64,000 nt of DNA from Spirochaetota bacterium (GCA_029552945.1 JAKPDD010000023.1:124001-188000); one strand, 5' to 3'; counted from the stretch's first letter, positions 54,840 through 64,000 are shown. Notes: generated from the letters alone by a model not told the origin. Program-made: numbers and translations.

Positions 54840-55943
54840 ATGAAAAAATATTTTTTATCCTTTCTTGCAGTTCTCTTAATACTTATATTTTTATCAAGTT
54901 GTTCAAAAAACGAAATTACTATTGGTTTTATAGGAAATATTACAGGTAAATTATCTAATTTGGGAATAGATGCAAGGGATGCTATTATATTAGGCATTGA
55001 TGAGATAAACGAAGAAGGGGGTATCAAGGGTAAAAAAATAAATCTTATAATAGAGGATGATGGTTTTGATAAAAATAAGGCTATTGAAGGAATAAATAAA
55101 CTCATTAAAAAAGATCCAGTATTAATAATAGGGCATATAGTAAGTGCTATGTCTGTTGCAACAATCCCAATAATAAATGAAAAAAAAATACTTATGATAA
55201 GTCCAACAACAGTAACTAATGAAATAAATAAAAAAGATGATTATTTTATAAGAGTATCGCCACCAACTAGTTATACAATAAAAATTTTTGCTGAGAAAAT
55301 AATAGAAAGCAATATAAAAGAGTTAAACATAGCATACGATCTTGTAAATAGAGCATATTCTGAGGACTGGTTTAATACATTTAAAAAAGAGTTTGAAGAT
55401 AAAGGGGGAAAAGTTTATCCCTTTTCTTTTGATTCAAGTAAGGAGAAAGTTTCAAAAGAATTTGCAAAAAATATAAGTAACAAAAACATAATAATTGTTG
55501 CAAGCCCTATTATTGCAGGGTTATTAACACAGTATATAAAACAGATTTCCCCAAAGATGAGAATATTCTGTGCTGGCTGGGCAATGGGACCTGAGTTTAT
55601 TGAGAATGCTGGAAATTATAGTGAAAATGTCGTTTTTTCTTACAACTTCGATGAAAATACAAAAAATGAAAATTATATTAAATTTAAAGAAAAGTTTTTT
55701 AAAAGATTTGGGAGGAACCCAAGTTTTACCTCAACCCATGCTTATGAAACTATTATGATAATAAAAGATGCATTGGCAAACATAGATGATTACAGTGCTG
55801 ATTCTATAAAAAAATATATACTTACAAAAAAAGTATTTGATAGCCTACAGGATGAAAAAATAGAGTTTGATGAGTTTGGTGACCCAAAACCAGTACCAGT
55901 ATTTATAAAAATTGAAAACGGTAAGTTTATAAGGGGTTTTTAA
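54840..55943 (+). CDS. LivJ-like periplasmic binding lipoprotein (type 1 fold)
   Basis: 367 residues. The lipobox FLSSC puts lipidated Cys at 21. The type 1 binding fold is clear: 'ITIGFIGNITGKLSNLGIDARDAIILGIDEINEEGGIKGKKINLI', 'VLIIGHIVSAMSVATIPIINE' and 'TSTHAYETIMIIKDAL'. It binds an amino acid or similar small ligand. No ABC permease or ATPase is adjacent; instead the next gene, 1 base later, encodes a histidine kinase. Its role is therefore probably ligand presentation to the kinase. Confidence 0.88.
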   Translation: MKKYFLSFLAVLLILIFLSSCSKNEITIGFIGNITGKLSNLGIDARDAIILGIDEINEEGGIKGKKINLIIEDDGFDKNKAIEGINKLIKKDPVLIIGHIVSAMSVATIPIINEKKILMISPTTVTNEINKKDDYFIRVSPPTSYTIKIFAEKIIESNIKELNIAYDLVNRAYSEDWFNTFKKEFEDKGGKVYPFSFDSSKEKVSKEFAKNISNKNIIIVASPIIAGLLTQYIKQISPKMRIFCAGWAMGPEFIENAGNYSENVVFSYNFDENTKNENYIKFKEKFFKRFGRNPSFTSTHAYETIMIIKDALANIDDYSADSIKKYILTKKVFDSLQDEKIEFDEFGDPKPVPVFIKIENGKFIRGF

Positions 55944-55944
55944 A

Positions 55945-57957
55945 ATGCCTATTAAAATATCTTTAAAAAGACTTCTTCTTGTAAATCTTATAGTCGTCTC
56001 AATATTGCCACTTTTAATATTGTATACTTTCTCAAATGGATGGGTAAAAAAAGACTTAACAGAAGAGGTAAAAATAAAAAATACTACAATAGCATCCATT
56101 CTTGCAAATGATGTAAAAACTTTTTTTAATTTTTTTGTAGATATATTAAACTCACTTACAGAAAGAACAAATGATAATGACATACAAAATTATATAATAA
56201 AAGTTCAAAAAGATATAAAAAATCTATCACAGATATTTATAACTAACAAAGAGGGGAATATAATAAATATTGCCCCTTATGAAACCGACTTTATTGGTCT
56301 TGATATTTCAAAAAAAGATTATTTTTTCAATGCAAATGAAAATAGAGAATACTTTTCAAATGTTGATCTTAATATATTTACAGATGAGCCATCTGTGTAT
56401 ATATCTAAAAAAACAAAAAATAAAAATAGAACTATTATTATAAAAATAAATGTAAACGAAATAAAAAAAATATTTTGTAATAAAGACATAAAATATTTCA
56501 TCACTGATAAAAATAACACAATACTTTTTAGCACTGAACCTGAAGAGGCAATGCAAAGAATAAACGTAAGTTGGTTAAGAAAAAAGATTACTGAAACTTA
56601 CACATCTGAAGTTGTTTTCAAAAATAAAGAATACATATTAACATATATTCCTTTTAATGATATAAACTGGGGTTTTTCAGTCTTATATGAAAAAGATAAA
56701 GCCCTCCTACCAGTTCAAAAAATATCAAACTCAATGTTTGTAATATTATTAATAGTCATAATTTTTTCAATTCTAACATCAAGTCTTATAGCAAGAAAAA
56801 TATTAAAACCCATTGAACATATAAGACAGAAAATAAAATATATATCAAATGGCAACTATACAACAGAAATTGAATCTAATGGAATAATCGAATTAAATGG
56901 TACAATATATGATGTGAAAAGTATGGCAGAAATTATAAAGAATAGAGAAGAGGAACTAAAATACCTTAAAGAAAAATATGAAAAAATAGTAAATACAGTG
57001 CCAGTTTCTGTTATGATGATAGATAAAGACGGGAAAATACTAGAATGGAATAATTATTCTGAAAAACTGTTCGGATGGAGAAAAGAGGAGGTAATAAGAA
57101 AAAAAAGCCCTATAATCCCTGAAGAATTAGAAGAAGAAACAGAAAATATGAGAAAATCTTTAATGAAAGGACAATCAATAATAAATTATGAGACAATAAG
57201 AAATACTAAATGGGGGGAGAAAAAATATCTTATAGGTTCAGCAAGTCCTATAACTATAGGTGATGAAAAAAATATTGTTGTAGCTTATGTAGATGTAACA
57301 GAAAAGAAAGAACTTGAAAAAAGACTTAAAGAGTCTTTAGATGAATCAAACTCTCTGTTAAGAGAAATACATCATAGGATAAAAAATAACCTACAGATAA
57401 TTTCAGGGTTATTATATCTTCAGTCAATATTTATTGAAGACAAAATAGCACTGGCAGCTCTAAGTGAAAGTCAGAAACGTATAAAAACAATGATTACAAT
57501 ACACGAAATGTTATATAAAACAAGAAGGTTATCCCACGTCGACCTTGACATATATATAGAACACCTTGTTAAAACAATATTCGAAGACTTTTTAACAGAA
57601 GAATATAATATAAAGTATTCACTTAATCTTGAAAAGATAAACATAAATGCGGATAAAGCTTCAAACTGTGGTTTAATAATAAATGAAGTAATAAATAACT
57701 CAATAAAACACGCTTTCCCAAAAAAGAAAGGTAAAATAGAGATAACATTAAAAAAAGTAAATAATAATGTAATATTAAAAATAACTGATAATGGTAAGGG
57801 GTTTGATAAAGAGAATATATCAAAAAAAGGAATAGGACTTGAACTTATAAACTCTCTTGTAAACGGTTTAAGAGGTAAACTTACCATAAACTCAGGAAAA
57901 GAAAAAGGAACAGAGTTTATAATTGGTTTTAGTTTATCAGATGAAAATTTCCAATAA
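55945..57957 (+). CDS. Cache-HAMP-PAS sensor histidine kinase, HisKA_2 type
   Basis: 670 residues. Helix 1 (about 10-28), a Cache-like extracytoplasmic domain (30-255), helix 2 (263-282), HAMP (283-335), PAS (343-455), HisKA_2 with the phospho-His in 'REIHHRIKNNLQIISGLLYLQS' (His476 or 477), and an HATPase domain with 'NEVINNSIKHAFP' and 'DNGKGFDKENI'. It begins 1 base after the LivJ-like lipoprotein. No response regulator lies next to it. Confidence 0.92.
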   Translation: MPIKISLKRLLLVNLIVVSILPLLILYTFSNGWVKKDLTEEVKIKNTTIASILANDVKTFFNFFVDILNSLTERTNDNDIQNYIIKVQKDIKNLSQIFITNKEGNIINIAPYETDFIGLDISKKDYFFNANENREYFSNVDLNIFTDEPSVYISKKTKNKNRTIIIKINVNEIKKIFCNKDIKYFITDKNNTILFSTEPEEAMQRINVSWLRKKITETYTSEVVFKNKEYILTYIPFNDINWGFSVLYEKDKALLPVQKISNSMFVILLIVIIFSILTSSLIARKILKPIEHIRQKIKYISNGNYTTEIESNGIIELNGTIYDVKSMAEIIKNREEELKYLKEKYEKIVNTVPVSVMMIDKDGKILEWNNYSEKLFGWRKEEVIRKKSPIIPEELEEETENMRKSLMKGQSIINYETIRNTKWGEKKYLIGSASPITIGDEKNIVVAYVDVTEKKELEKRLKESLDESNSLLREIHHRIKNNLQIISGLLYLQSIFIEDKIALAALSESQKRIKTMITIHEMLYKTRRLSHVDLDIYIEHLVKTIFEDFLTEEYNIKYSLNLEKININADKASNCGLIINEVINNSIKHAFPKKKGKIEITLKKVNNNVILKITDNGKGFDKENISKKGIGLELINSLVNGLRGKLTINSGKEKGTEFIIGFSLSDENFQ

Positions 57958-58088
57958 AAGCACAAATAAATAAATTCAATAAAAAATTTTTATTTAAAAT
58001 TCTTATTCAATTCTAAACATTATTGAAACACTATCTTAACATAAAAACCATAATTTTTTATTACATTATTAAAAAATTGGAGGAAAAG

Positions 58089-59348
58089 ATGAAAAAGATA
58101 ATTACAATTCTAATTACTATCCTATCTATCAACCTTTTTGCTCAGGAAGCAAAAGAGGTAAAAAAAGAGGATAATCCATTCAAGTTCACAGGTCAAGCAT
58201 ATGCATACACTGCAACATATAATACAACTAAAAAAGATGAGAAAATGACATTCTCAGCTTATAGGTTCAGACCATACTTCTCATATATTAAGGAAAACGT
58301 CGAGGCAACCCTTAAACTTGAGTTTGACCAATTTTTCGGCAATGGTGCAAATGAAAAATATGTTAAAGTTGGAGCTGATACAAAAAACGTTGTTGAAGTA
58401 AAAGCAGCATACCTTTTATTCAATAATGTACTTGCGGAAGGAGTTTTTATTAAAGGGGGAGTTGATGATTATAAAACACCGGGTGGGTTCATAGTTGGAA
58501 CAGATGTAGCACTAGGAATTTTAGGATATAAGTGGGAGAAAAATTATATTTCAGCTGTATATGTAAAAATAGAAGAAAGTAATGAAAAATATAATGGTGA
58601 TGATGCTCAGATGTATGGAATTGATATGAGTTTGACTTTGCCTATAATAACAATAAGACCTGCAATATATCTGATACAGGGTGGAAAGGATATAACAAAT
58701 AAACCATGGGCAGACAGTACAGCAATATTACCAGCTTTAACCCTAAGTTTAAAAATAGATAATATTGAAACTGTTATATCAGGCACATATGCTACTGGAA
58801 AAGATAAAGATGCTAATATAAAATACAGCGGTTATGCAACAGACATATTTGTAGGATATAGCATAGATAAAGAGATTAAAATAGGTGGTTTCTTTACAAT
58901 GCTCTCTGGCGATAATCCAGATACAACAGATAAAAAAGAAGGGTTCGCATCATTCCAGTTAAAACATGATGGATTTGGAAGAATGTTCTTATTAGAAAAT
59001 CAGCAAACATTTTCAAACATAGCAGCAGATACTTTTGCTGATATAAGAATGAAAACTCAGGGTTATATGTTATTTGGTATAACAGGTAGTGCAAAGTTCA
59101 ATATAATTGATGTTAAATTTAACATAGGATATGCAAACCTCATGAAAGAAACATCTGCTACAAAAACAAAAAAAGACCTTGGATTTGAAGCAGACCTCTC
59201 GATAGGGCTTGAAGTTCAAAAAAATGCTAAAATAGTTCTTGATCTTGCCTACCTTAACACTGGCAAAGCTTTTGGTACAGAAGGATTTGGTACAAATGAT
59301 ACCCAAAACTCAATGTATACAGGTCTTGGTATGACATTAAAATTCTAA
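58089..59348 (+). CDS. Outer-membrane beta-barrel (porin-like) protein 2
   Basis: 419 residues. The ATG at 58089 has GGAGG 6 bases upstream; an in-frame ATG at 58023 lacks a site and would spoil the signal peptide ('KKIITILITILSINLFAQ'). Repeated amphipathic strands end in Phe ('GLGMTLKF'). It is a paralogue of the protein at 31913: 'MTFSAYRFRPYFSY', 'ENQQTFSNIAADTFADIR' and 'AYLNTGKAFGTEGFGTNDTQ' are shared. It probably forms an outer-membrane channel; the substrate is unknown. It follows the kinase by 131 bases. Confidence 0.75.
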   Translation: MKKIITILITILSINLFAQEAKEVKKEDNPFKFTGQAYAYTATYNTTKKDEKMTFSAYRFRPYFSYIKENVEATLKLEFDQFFGNGANEKYVKVGADTKNVVEVKAAYLLFNNVLAEGVFIKGGVDDYKTPGGFIVGTDVALGILGYKWEKNYISAVYVKIEESNEKYNGDDAQMYGIDMSLTLPIITIRPAIYLIQGGKDITNKPWADSTAILPALTLSLKIDNIETVISGTYATGKDKDANIKYSGYATDIFVGYSIDKEIKIGGFFTMLSGDNPDTTDKKEGFASFQLKHDGFGRMFLLENQQTFSNIAADTFADIRMKTQGYMLFGITGSAKFNIIDVKFNIGYANLMKETSATKTKKDLGFEADLSIGLEVQKNAKIVLDLAYLNTGKAFGTEGFGTNDTQNSMYTGLGMTLKF

Positions 59349-59379
59349 TAAGAAAAACTACTTTTATTCTCTATAACTA

Positions 59380-59424
59380 AATCCCCTTTCTCAAGCCTCA
59401 AGACAACTAGAAAGGGGATTTTTT
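59380..59424 (+). terminator. Rho-independent terminator after porin 2
   Basis: Stem AATCCCCTTTCT (59380-59391) with AGAAAGGGGATT (59409-59420), 17-base loop, then TTTT. The stem has four G-C pairs in a row and a perfect 12-bp match, the best terminator in the window. Confidence 0.85.
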
Positions 59425-59555
59425 AAATAGATATTATCAACCCTATTTAAAAAATGTCTTTAAAATTATCAATTTATAACATATAAATACTTATTAAATA
59501 TTTTTTCATTAAATTTTATTTTATTTCTTCAATAATTCTTTCAGGAGACTATATT

Positions 59556-60269
59556 TTGGAAGTGATAATACTTGCTTCAGGATTAGGAACAAGACTTAAA
59601 AAACTTACCGAAGATAAACCAAAAGCAATGGTTCAAGTAGCTGGCAAACCCCTTATTCAATACTGTATAGACTTTGTAGACCTTGAATCAGTTAAAAAAA
59701 TAAAGATAATTGGTGGTTATAAAATAGAGGTATTAAGAGAATACATAGAAAAACTAAAAAACCCAAAAATAGAAGTTATAGAAAACAATGACTATAAAAG
59801 AGGAAGCACAATAACACTTAGTAAAGGTATTAGTGATAATGACTTTTTACTTATGAATGCAGACCATATATATCCGCCAAAAATGTTTAGCATAATGAAG
59901 CAAAATTTTAGTGATGATAAAATTTTAATAGCAACTGACAAGGATAGAAAGCTTGGGCCTGATGATATGAAAGTTGCTCTAAATGAAGATGGTTCATTAA
60001 AAGCAATAAGTAAAACATTAGATAATTTTTCATTAGGATATATAGGGATGTCGTATATAGGTAAAAACCTATTAAATGATTATAAAAAAGAACTCTACAA
60101 AGTAATTGAAGAAACAGAAGGTAAAGCCAATGTAGAAGCTGTATTAGACAGTTTGTGTAAAAGAATAAAAATTTATCCTGTAGACTTAAGCAATATAGGA
60201 TGGTATGAAGTAGACACACCGGAAGAAAGAGATACGGCAGATAAAGTAATAAGAAATAAAGGGCTATAA
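59556..60269 (+). CDS. Sugar/alcohol-phosphate nucleotidyltransferase
   Basis: 237 residues, starting at TTG with GGAG upstream. The N-terminus 'IILASGLGTRLKKLTEDKPKAMVQVAGKPLIQY' is the NTP_transferase signature with GxGxR and the conserved Lys; 'LLMNADHIYPP' is the DxD-like metal site. It resembles CTP:inositol-1-phosphate or choline-phosphate cytidylyltransferases by size and sequence. It is encoded 4 bases before an UPF0104 membrane protein. Confidence 0.72.
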   Translation: MEVIILASGLGTRLKKLTEDKPKAMVQVAGKPLIQYCIDFVDLESVKKIKIIGGYKIEVLREYIEKLKNPKIEVIENNDYKRGSTITLSKGISDNDFLLMNADHIYPPKMFSIMKQNFSDDKILIATDKDRKLGPDDMKVALNEDGSLKAISKTLDNFSLGYIGMSYIGKNLLNDYKKELYKVIEETEGKANVEAVLDSLCKRIKIYPVDLSNIGWYEVDTPEERDTADKVIRNKGL

Positions 60270-60273
60270 AAAG

Positions 60274-61275
60274 GTGAAAAGAAAGCTTATAAATACCTTA
60301 AGGTTAATATTTTTCATTGTAGGAATAGGGATAATATATCTTATAGGTCAAAAAAGCGGATGGGATAGAATATTTCAAATAGTAAAAACAATAGAGATAT
60401 ATCAGATAATTATAATTCTTTTGCTTCCGATCACATGGACATTTCTCCATTCTCTAGGATGGTTTATATTATTTGATGAAAAGAATAACTTCAAACTTAT
60501 CCATATAATAGGTGCTCAATTATCATCTACAGCTCTATCAGAACTGTTGCCATTAGGTCAAGCAGGTGGAGAACCATATAGAATGTACTTTGTAAGAAAA
60601 TATTATTCAAGGGAAAAAAGTCCAAACATAATTGCCTCAGTCATATTGTACAATACAATACATACAATAGCAACAGGTATAATAATATTTATAGGATTTA
60701 TGTTCTTAATATCCCAGATAAGCATATCTTCAAAAAACAAACATATTTTTCTCCTTTTAGTCGCAATAGGTGCTATACTACTAATTTTTTTCATTCAGAG
60801 ACAAAAAAAAGGATTTATGGGTCCAATTTTTGAACTTTTATCTAGAATAAAAATATTAAAGTCTTTTGCTGAAAAAAAGAAAGAGAAAGCATACACTGTA
60901 GATAGTAAACTAAACAAGTTTTATAAAGAACATAGGTTATTTTTCTATCTATCTACCCTAATATTAATAATAGCAAAACTAATTGGTGTAATTGAAATAT
61001 ACTTAATATTAAACTTTATATATCATCCAACAACAATAGAGAACTCTTTTATAATATTTTCAGCAACCTCTTTTGTCCAGATTATGTTCTTTTTCTTCCC
61101 ATCACAGGTTGGAGCATCAGAAGGTAGTATTGTATATATAACAAAATTACTAGGTGGATCAACAGCAACAGGGATGGCATTAGCGATAATAAGAAGATTA
61201 AGGCTTATAGTATGGACATTAATTGGTTGGATAATAGCTCATATTTATGGCCCAAAAATACATGATATCAAGTAA
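60274..61275 (+). CDS. UPF0104/lysylphosphatidylglycerol synthase TM-region protein
   Basis: 333 residues, starting at GTG. Seven or eight membrane helices and the family blocks 'LLPLGQAGGEPYRMYFVRKYYS' and 'FFFPSQVGASEGSIVYITKLLG' are seen. Members (YbhN, AglD, MprF membrane part) flip or modify lipid-linked compounds. Its link with the nucleotidyltransferase suggests a phospholipid-headgroup or glycolipid pathway. The last 29 bases overlap ribD. Confidence 0.8.
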   Translation: MKRKLINTLRLIFFIVGIGIIYLIGQKSGWDRIFQIVKTIEIYQIIIILLLPITWTFLHSLGWFILFDEKNNFKLIHIIGAQLSSTALSELLPLGQAGGEPYRMYFVRKYYSREKSPNIIASVILYNTIHTIATGIIIFIGFMFLISQISISSKNKHIFLLLVAIGAILLIFFIQRQKKGFMGPIFELLSRIKILKSFAEKKKEKAYTVDSKLNKFYKEHRLFFYLSTLILIIAKLIGVIEIYLILNFIYHPTTIENSFIIFSATSFVQIMFFFFPSQVGASEGSIVYITKLLGGSTATGMALAIIRRLRLIVWTLIGWIIAHIYGPKIHDIK

Positions 61276-62362
61276 TTTTTCAAAAGATGATATAAAATTC
61301 ATGAACTATGCCCTTTATCTTTCATACCTTATAAAAGGTACAACATCACCCAATCCAGCAGTAGGAGCTGTACTAGTAAAAGATGGAAAAATATTATCAA
61401 CAGGTTATACTCAACCCCCTGGTAAATATCATGCTGAAAGAATGGCTTTAATAAACCTATCAACTGAAATTACAAAAGACTCAACGCTTTACGTGACCCT
61501 TGAACCCTGTTGTTTTCATGGACGTACTCCGCCTTGTACTGATATAATAATAGAAAAAAAGATAAAAAGAGTAGTGGTAGCAATAAAAGACCCTAATCCA
61601 AATGTAAATGGCAAAGGGATAAAAATATTAAGAGAGAATGGAATAATTGTTGATGAAGGACTGTTAGAAAACAAGGCATACTATATTAATCAGGACTTTT
61701 TTCTGGCAATCAAAGAAAAAAGACCATTTGTCACAATAAAGTATGCGATGAGTCTTGATGGGAAACTTGCTAACTATGAAGGAAGCTCAAAATGGATAAC
61801 CAATGAAAGGGCAAGAAAAATTACGCACATCTTAAGATACAGGTCTGATGCAATACTTGTAGGTTCCAATACTGTAATAAATGATAATCCAAAGTTAAAT
61901 GCGAGACTTTCAAAATATAAAAGCAAAAACCTTCTTAGAATTATTATAGACCTAGAAGGGAAAATAAAAAATGGCTACGTATTAGAAGATAATATAAAAA
62001 CACTCTTTGTTATAAATGAAAACAAAAAAGCTATTAACAGAATAAAAAGTTATAATAAAGAATTTTATATAAACAGATACGACAAACTTGATATAAAAGA
62101 ATTACTTAGTTTTCTATACACTAATTATCAGATAATAAGTCTCTTTGTAGAAGGAGGGGCTTATACAATATCTGAGTTTATAAAACAAAAATTTTGTGAT
62201 CAAATTTTTTGCTTTATAGGAAATAGGATAATAGGGGAGGGTATATCAATAGGGACAAATATATATAAAAAAGATATTAATGAACCCCCATTTTTATCCG
62301 ATTTTAAGATAAAAAAAATCGGAGATAATATACTCATATATGATAAAGTTAAATGGCAATAA
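61247..62362 (+). CDS. ribD: Bifunctional riboflavin deaminase/reductase
   Basis: 371 residues. Deaminase zinc site: His62-Ala-Glu64 and Cys88/Cys97 ('TLEPCCFHGRTPPCTD'). The reductase domain has 'VTIKYAMSLDGKLA' and 'LFVEGGAYT'. It makes two steps of riboflavin synthesis. The start may be 61262, five codons later; neither has a good ribosome site. ribA/B/E/H are not in the window. The ends overlap the UPF0104 gene (29 bases) and the TPR gene (23). Confidence 0.94.
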   Translation: MAQKYMISSNFSKDDIKFMNYALYLSYLIKGTTSPNPAVGAVLVKDGKILSTGYTQPPGKYHAERMALINLSTEITKDSTLYVTLEPCCFHGRTPPCTDIIIEKKIKRVVVAIKDPNPNVNGKGIKILRENGIIVDEGLLENKAYYINQDFFLAIKEKRPFVTIKYAMSLDGKLANYEGSSKWITNERARKITHILRYRSDAILVGSNTVINDNPKLNARLSKYKSKNLLRIIIDLEGKIKNGYVLEDNIKTLFVINENKKAINRIKSYNKEFYINRYDKLDIKELLSFLYTNYQIISLFVEGGAYTISEFIKQKFCDQIFCFIGNRIIGEGISIGTNIYKKDINEPPFLSDFKIKKIGDNILIYDKVKWQ

Positions 62363-63557
62363 TGCTGGGGAAAAAATATTCCTAGAAGCAAAAAACTTAC
62401 TCAAAAAAGGAAATTTTAAAAAAGCAAAAAAACTATTTGAAATCTCACTTTCTTATAAAATGCCACTCCCCAAAGTACTGCTATATATTGGTATAGTTGA
62501 TTTTTATAGCCTTAATATAGGCGATGCTTTCAGAAACTTTCAAAATGTTATTGGTTCTGGCAATATAATAGGTGATGTCTATTTTTACTTAGGTAAAATA
62601 TTTAGATTGATAAATAATGAAACTGAGTCTATAGAAAACTTTAAAAAGGCAATACTTTTATCTGAATCAGAAATAAATAAATTATTATCTTTTGAAGAAA
62701 TTAAAGAAAAGCTTCCTAAAGAAGAGAAAGAATATTATCTAAACAAAGCAAGGAGTTTTTATCTTGTACGAACAACAATACCAAAAGACGAAGACTTATT
62801 AGTTAAAGCAATAGATTATAGAATAGAAGGAAATTATGAAAAAACAATAGAAGTTCTCAAAGAATTAATAAACTTATATCCAGGATTTTTTCAGGGATAT
62901 ATTGAACTTGCAAAAACTTATGAAATCATTAAAAAACCACATCTATCTTACAAAATATTGAAAGATGTAAAAAAACAGTTTAATGAGATATTAATCTCTA
63001 CAATAATGCCAAAAATAGCATTCAAACTTAGAAAATATAGGGAAAGCCTTTATTATAATATAAAGTTCTTACTTAGGAAAATACCGGAGAATTATAAAAT
63101 TTACCTTAATATTGGTACTTGTTTTGCTTTAATAAATAATGACACTAAAGCACTAAACTTTTTCAAAAAAGCAATAGACTACAATCCATCAGTATTTTAT
63201 CCATATTACAACATAGGTTGTATTTATCAGAAAAATGGTCTTATAGAAGAAGCTTTAGAATATTATAAAGCAGGTTATAACATTTCACCTGAAAACCCTT
63301 TACTCAATTTTAATATAGGTCTTATATATTTTGAAAAGGGTGATTATTTTGAAGCATTATATTTTTTTAATAAAGCTTACGAAAAAGATAATAAGTTTAT
63401 AGAAGCAAAAACAAACTTTGAAGCTGTAAGAATAATAAAAACTGTCGAAAATAATTTTAGCCCTGAGCTTGAGTTTTCACTCCCTTATAAACTTGCAATT
63501 GGATTAAGTATCTTTATGATAGTTTTAAGTTTTATTTATATTATAAAGTGGTTGTAA
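62340..63557 (+). CDS. TPR protein with C-terminal membrane anchor
   Basis: 405 residues. At least six tetratricopeptide repeats ('AKNLLKKGNFKKAKKLFEISL', 'VFYPYYNIGCIYQKNGLIEEALEYYKAGYNISPENP', 'LLNFNIGLIYFEKGDYFEALYFFNKAYEKD') and a C-terminal helix ('LAIGLSIFMIVLSFIYIIKW'). Scaffold role likely; the partner is unknown. Starts 23 bases inside ribD. Confidence 0.75.
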   Translation: MIKLNGNNAGEKIFLEAKNLLKKGNFKKAKKLFEISLSYKMPLPKVLLYIGIVDFYSLNIGDAFRNFQNVIGSGNIIGDVYFYLGKIFRLINNETESIENFKKAILLSESEINKLLSFEEIKEKLPKEEKEYYLNKARSFYLVRTTIPKDEDLLVKAIDYRIEGNYEKTIEVLKELINLYPGFFQGYIELAKTYEIIKKPHLSYKILKDVKKQFNEILISTIMPKIAFKLRKYRESLYYNIKFLLRKIPENYKIYLNIGTCFALINNDTKALNFFKKAIDYNPSVFYPYYNIGCIYQKNGLIEEALEYYKAGYNISPENPLLNFNIGLIYFEKGDYFEALYFFNKAYEKDNKFIEAKTNFEAVRIIKTVENNFSPELEFSLPYKLAIGLSIFMIVLSFIYIIKWL

Positions 63558-63558
63558 A

Positions 63559-64000
63559 ATGGATACTGTACAAAAAGAAAAACTTGAAAAAATAAAAAAA
63601 AATAATGAACTTGAGTTTAAATATCACCTTAGGAACCTTATTAAAAGATGTGAAACAATAGAAGAGTTATGGGAGATTATAATACTATTTAAAATTGAAA
63701 TAAGTCAGGAAAGCTATTTTTATATAGACCAGATAAACAGAATACTGTTTATATATTTATCAGACAATTCTAGAAATATGGATAATGAAAAATATCTTAA
63801 AATAATAAAAATATTAGAGTTTACTGCACCTATTGGCGATAAAGATACAAAAGATATTTTAAATTATATAATAAAAAAATGTCCAAAAGAAAGTAGTTTT
63901 TATCCTTTACTTATGAATCTTTATGCAGAACTTGAACACAGGCTAATGATACTTGAAAAAAAACTCCCAAGTATAAAAATAGCAAAACCAAAAAACATAA
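63559..64000 (+). CDS. Helical protein, N-terminal part (cut by window end)
   Basis: ATG at 63559, 1 base after the TPR stop; the frame stays open to 64000, giving 147 residues. Charged and helical ('KEKLEKIKKNNELEFKYHLRNLIKRCETIEELWEII'), no signal or membrane segment seen. Not recognised; it looks like part of the TPR operon. Confidence 0.55.
   Translation, partial: MDTVQKEKLEKIKKNNELEFKYHLRNLIKRCETIEELWEIIILFKIEISQESYFYIDQINRILFIYLSDNSRNMDNEKYLKIIKILEFTAPIGDKDTKDILNYIIKKCPKESSFYPLLMNLYAELEHRLMILEKKLPSIKIAKPKNI

Noticed and set aside
54840-55943. Branched-chain amino-acid ABC transporter
   Set aside because: Only the binding protein is present; no permease or ATPase in the window. Called a binding lipoprotein linked to a kinase.
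57471-57965. 164-codon minus-strand frame opposite the histidine kinase end
   Set aside because: Antisense to the conserved HATPase domain; no independent support.
1-64000. tRNA, rRNA, CRISPR array, insertion sequence or prophage
   Set aside because: No cloverleaf with conserved T-loop, no regular repeat-spacer series, no transposase, integrase or phage structural gene seen on reading both strands.

Overview
This is a 64 kb chromosomal segment from an AT-rich bacterium. It is packed with genes in runs of alternating strand, and many neighbours overlap by 1 to 35 bases. I see no tRNA, rRNA, insertion sequence, prophage or CRISPR array. The cell is almost certainly diderm. It has two beta-barrel porin-like proteins with signal peptides and C-terminal Phe, several lipoproteins with clear lipoboxes, and a ClpS/ClpA pair. 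FeoAB and HemW fit an anaerobic or microaerobic life. The phylum cannot be fixed from these genes. XPB-type helicase, GldG/DUF4340 proteins and many SpoIIE/STAS proteins would fit a spirochaete-like or candidate-phylum lineage, but that is inference.

Layout. 1-4.9 kb (+): 3' part of a GldG-like protein, a DUF4340 protein, a secreted unknown, an M24 aminopeptidase and a TtuA/TtcA-type tRNA thiolase. 4.9-11.3 kb (-): DUF2798, XPB helicase, MtaB, small unknowns, acetolactate synthase ilvB-ilvH. 11.4-15 kb (+): a tandem ThyX-like protein, a histidine kinase and a receiver-SpoIIE phosphatase. 15-19.9 kb (-): DUF47/Pit phosphate uptake, MutL, a DegT-family aminotransferase. 20-30.1 kb (+): DUF815 ATPase, NifU-C protein, lipoprotein, purB, two STAS proteins, a frameshifted receiver-GGDEF protein, mazG, clpS-clpA, pyrF. 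30.1-33.2 kb (-): GtrA, GT2, LeuD and porin 1. 33.3-36 kb (+): a large membrane sensor with a SpoIIE phosphatase. 36-38.6 kb (-): feoA-dtxR-feoB behind a candidate iron box. 38.8-49.5 kb (-): HIT protein, dnaE, GT2, several exported or coiled unknowns, nrnA, dprA and hemW. 49.6-64 kb (+): lipoprotein/MscS operon, a secreted serpin, DUF3592, a 643-base gene-free stretch, a LivJ-like lipoprotein with a histidine kinase and porin 2, then a nucleotidyltransferase, an UPF0104 membrane protein, ribD and TPR proteins.

How the genes work together. Signalling dominates. Two SpoIIE-type phosphatases, two STAS antagonist-like proteins, two histidine kinases and a diguanylate cyclase are interspersed with housekeeping genes. 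That suggests partner-switching and two-component control, although no RsbW-type anti-sigma kinase is in view. The two porin paralogues each lie beside a membrane sensor. The second locus combines a ligand-binding lipoprotein, a Cache-HAMP-PAS histidine kinase and a porin with no ABC permease, so it looks like a sensing module rather than a transporter.

Three annotation traps were resolved by reading the sequence. hemW has no ATG/GTG/TTG start and appears to begin at ATT. The receiver-GGDEF gene needs a -1 shift in a run of ten A's. The GldG gene is open from base 1.
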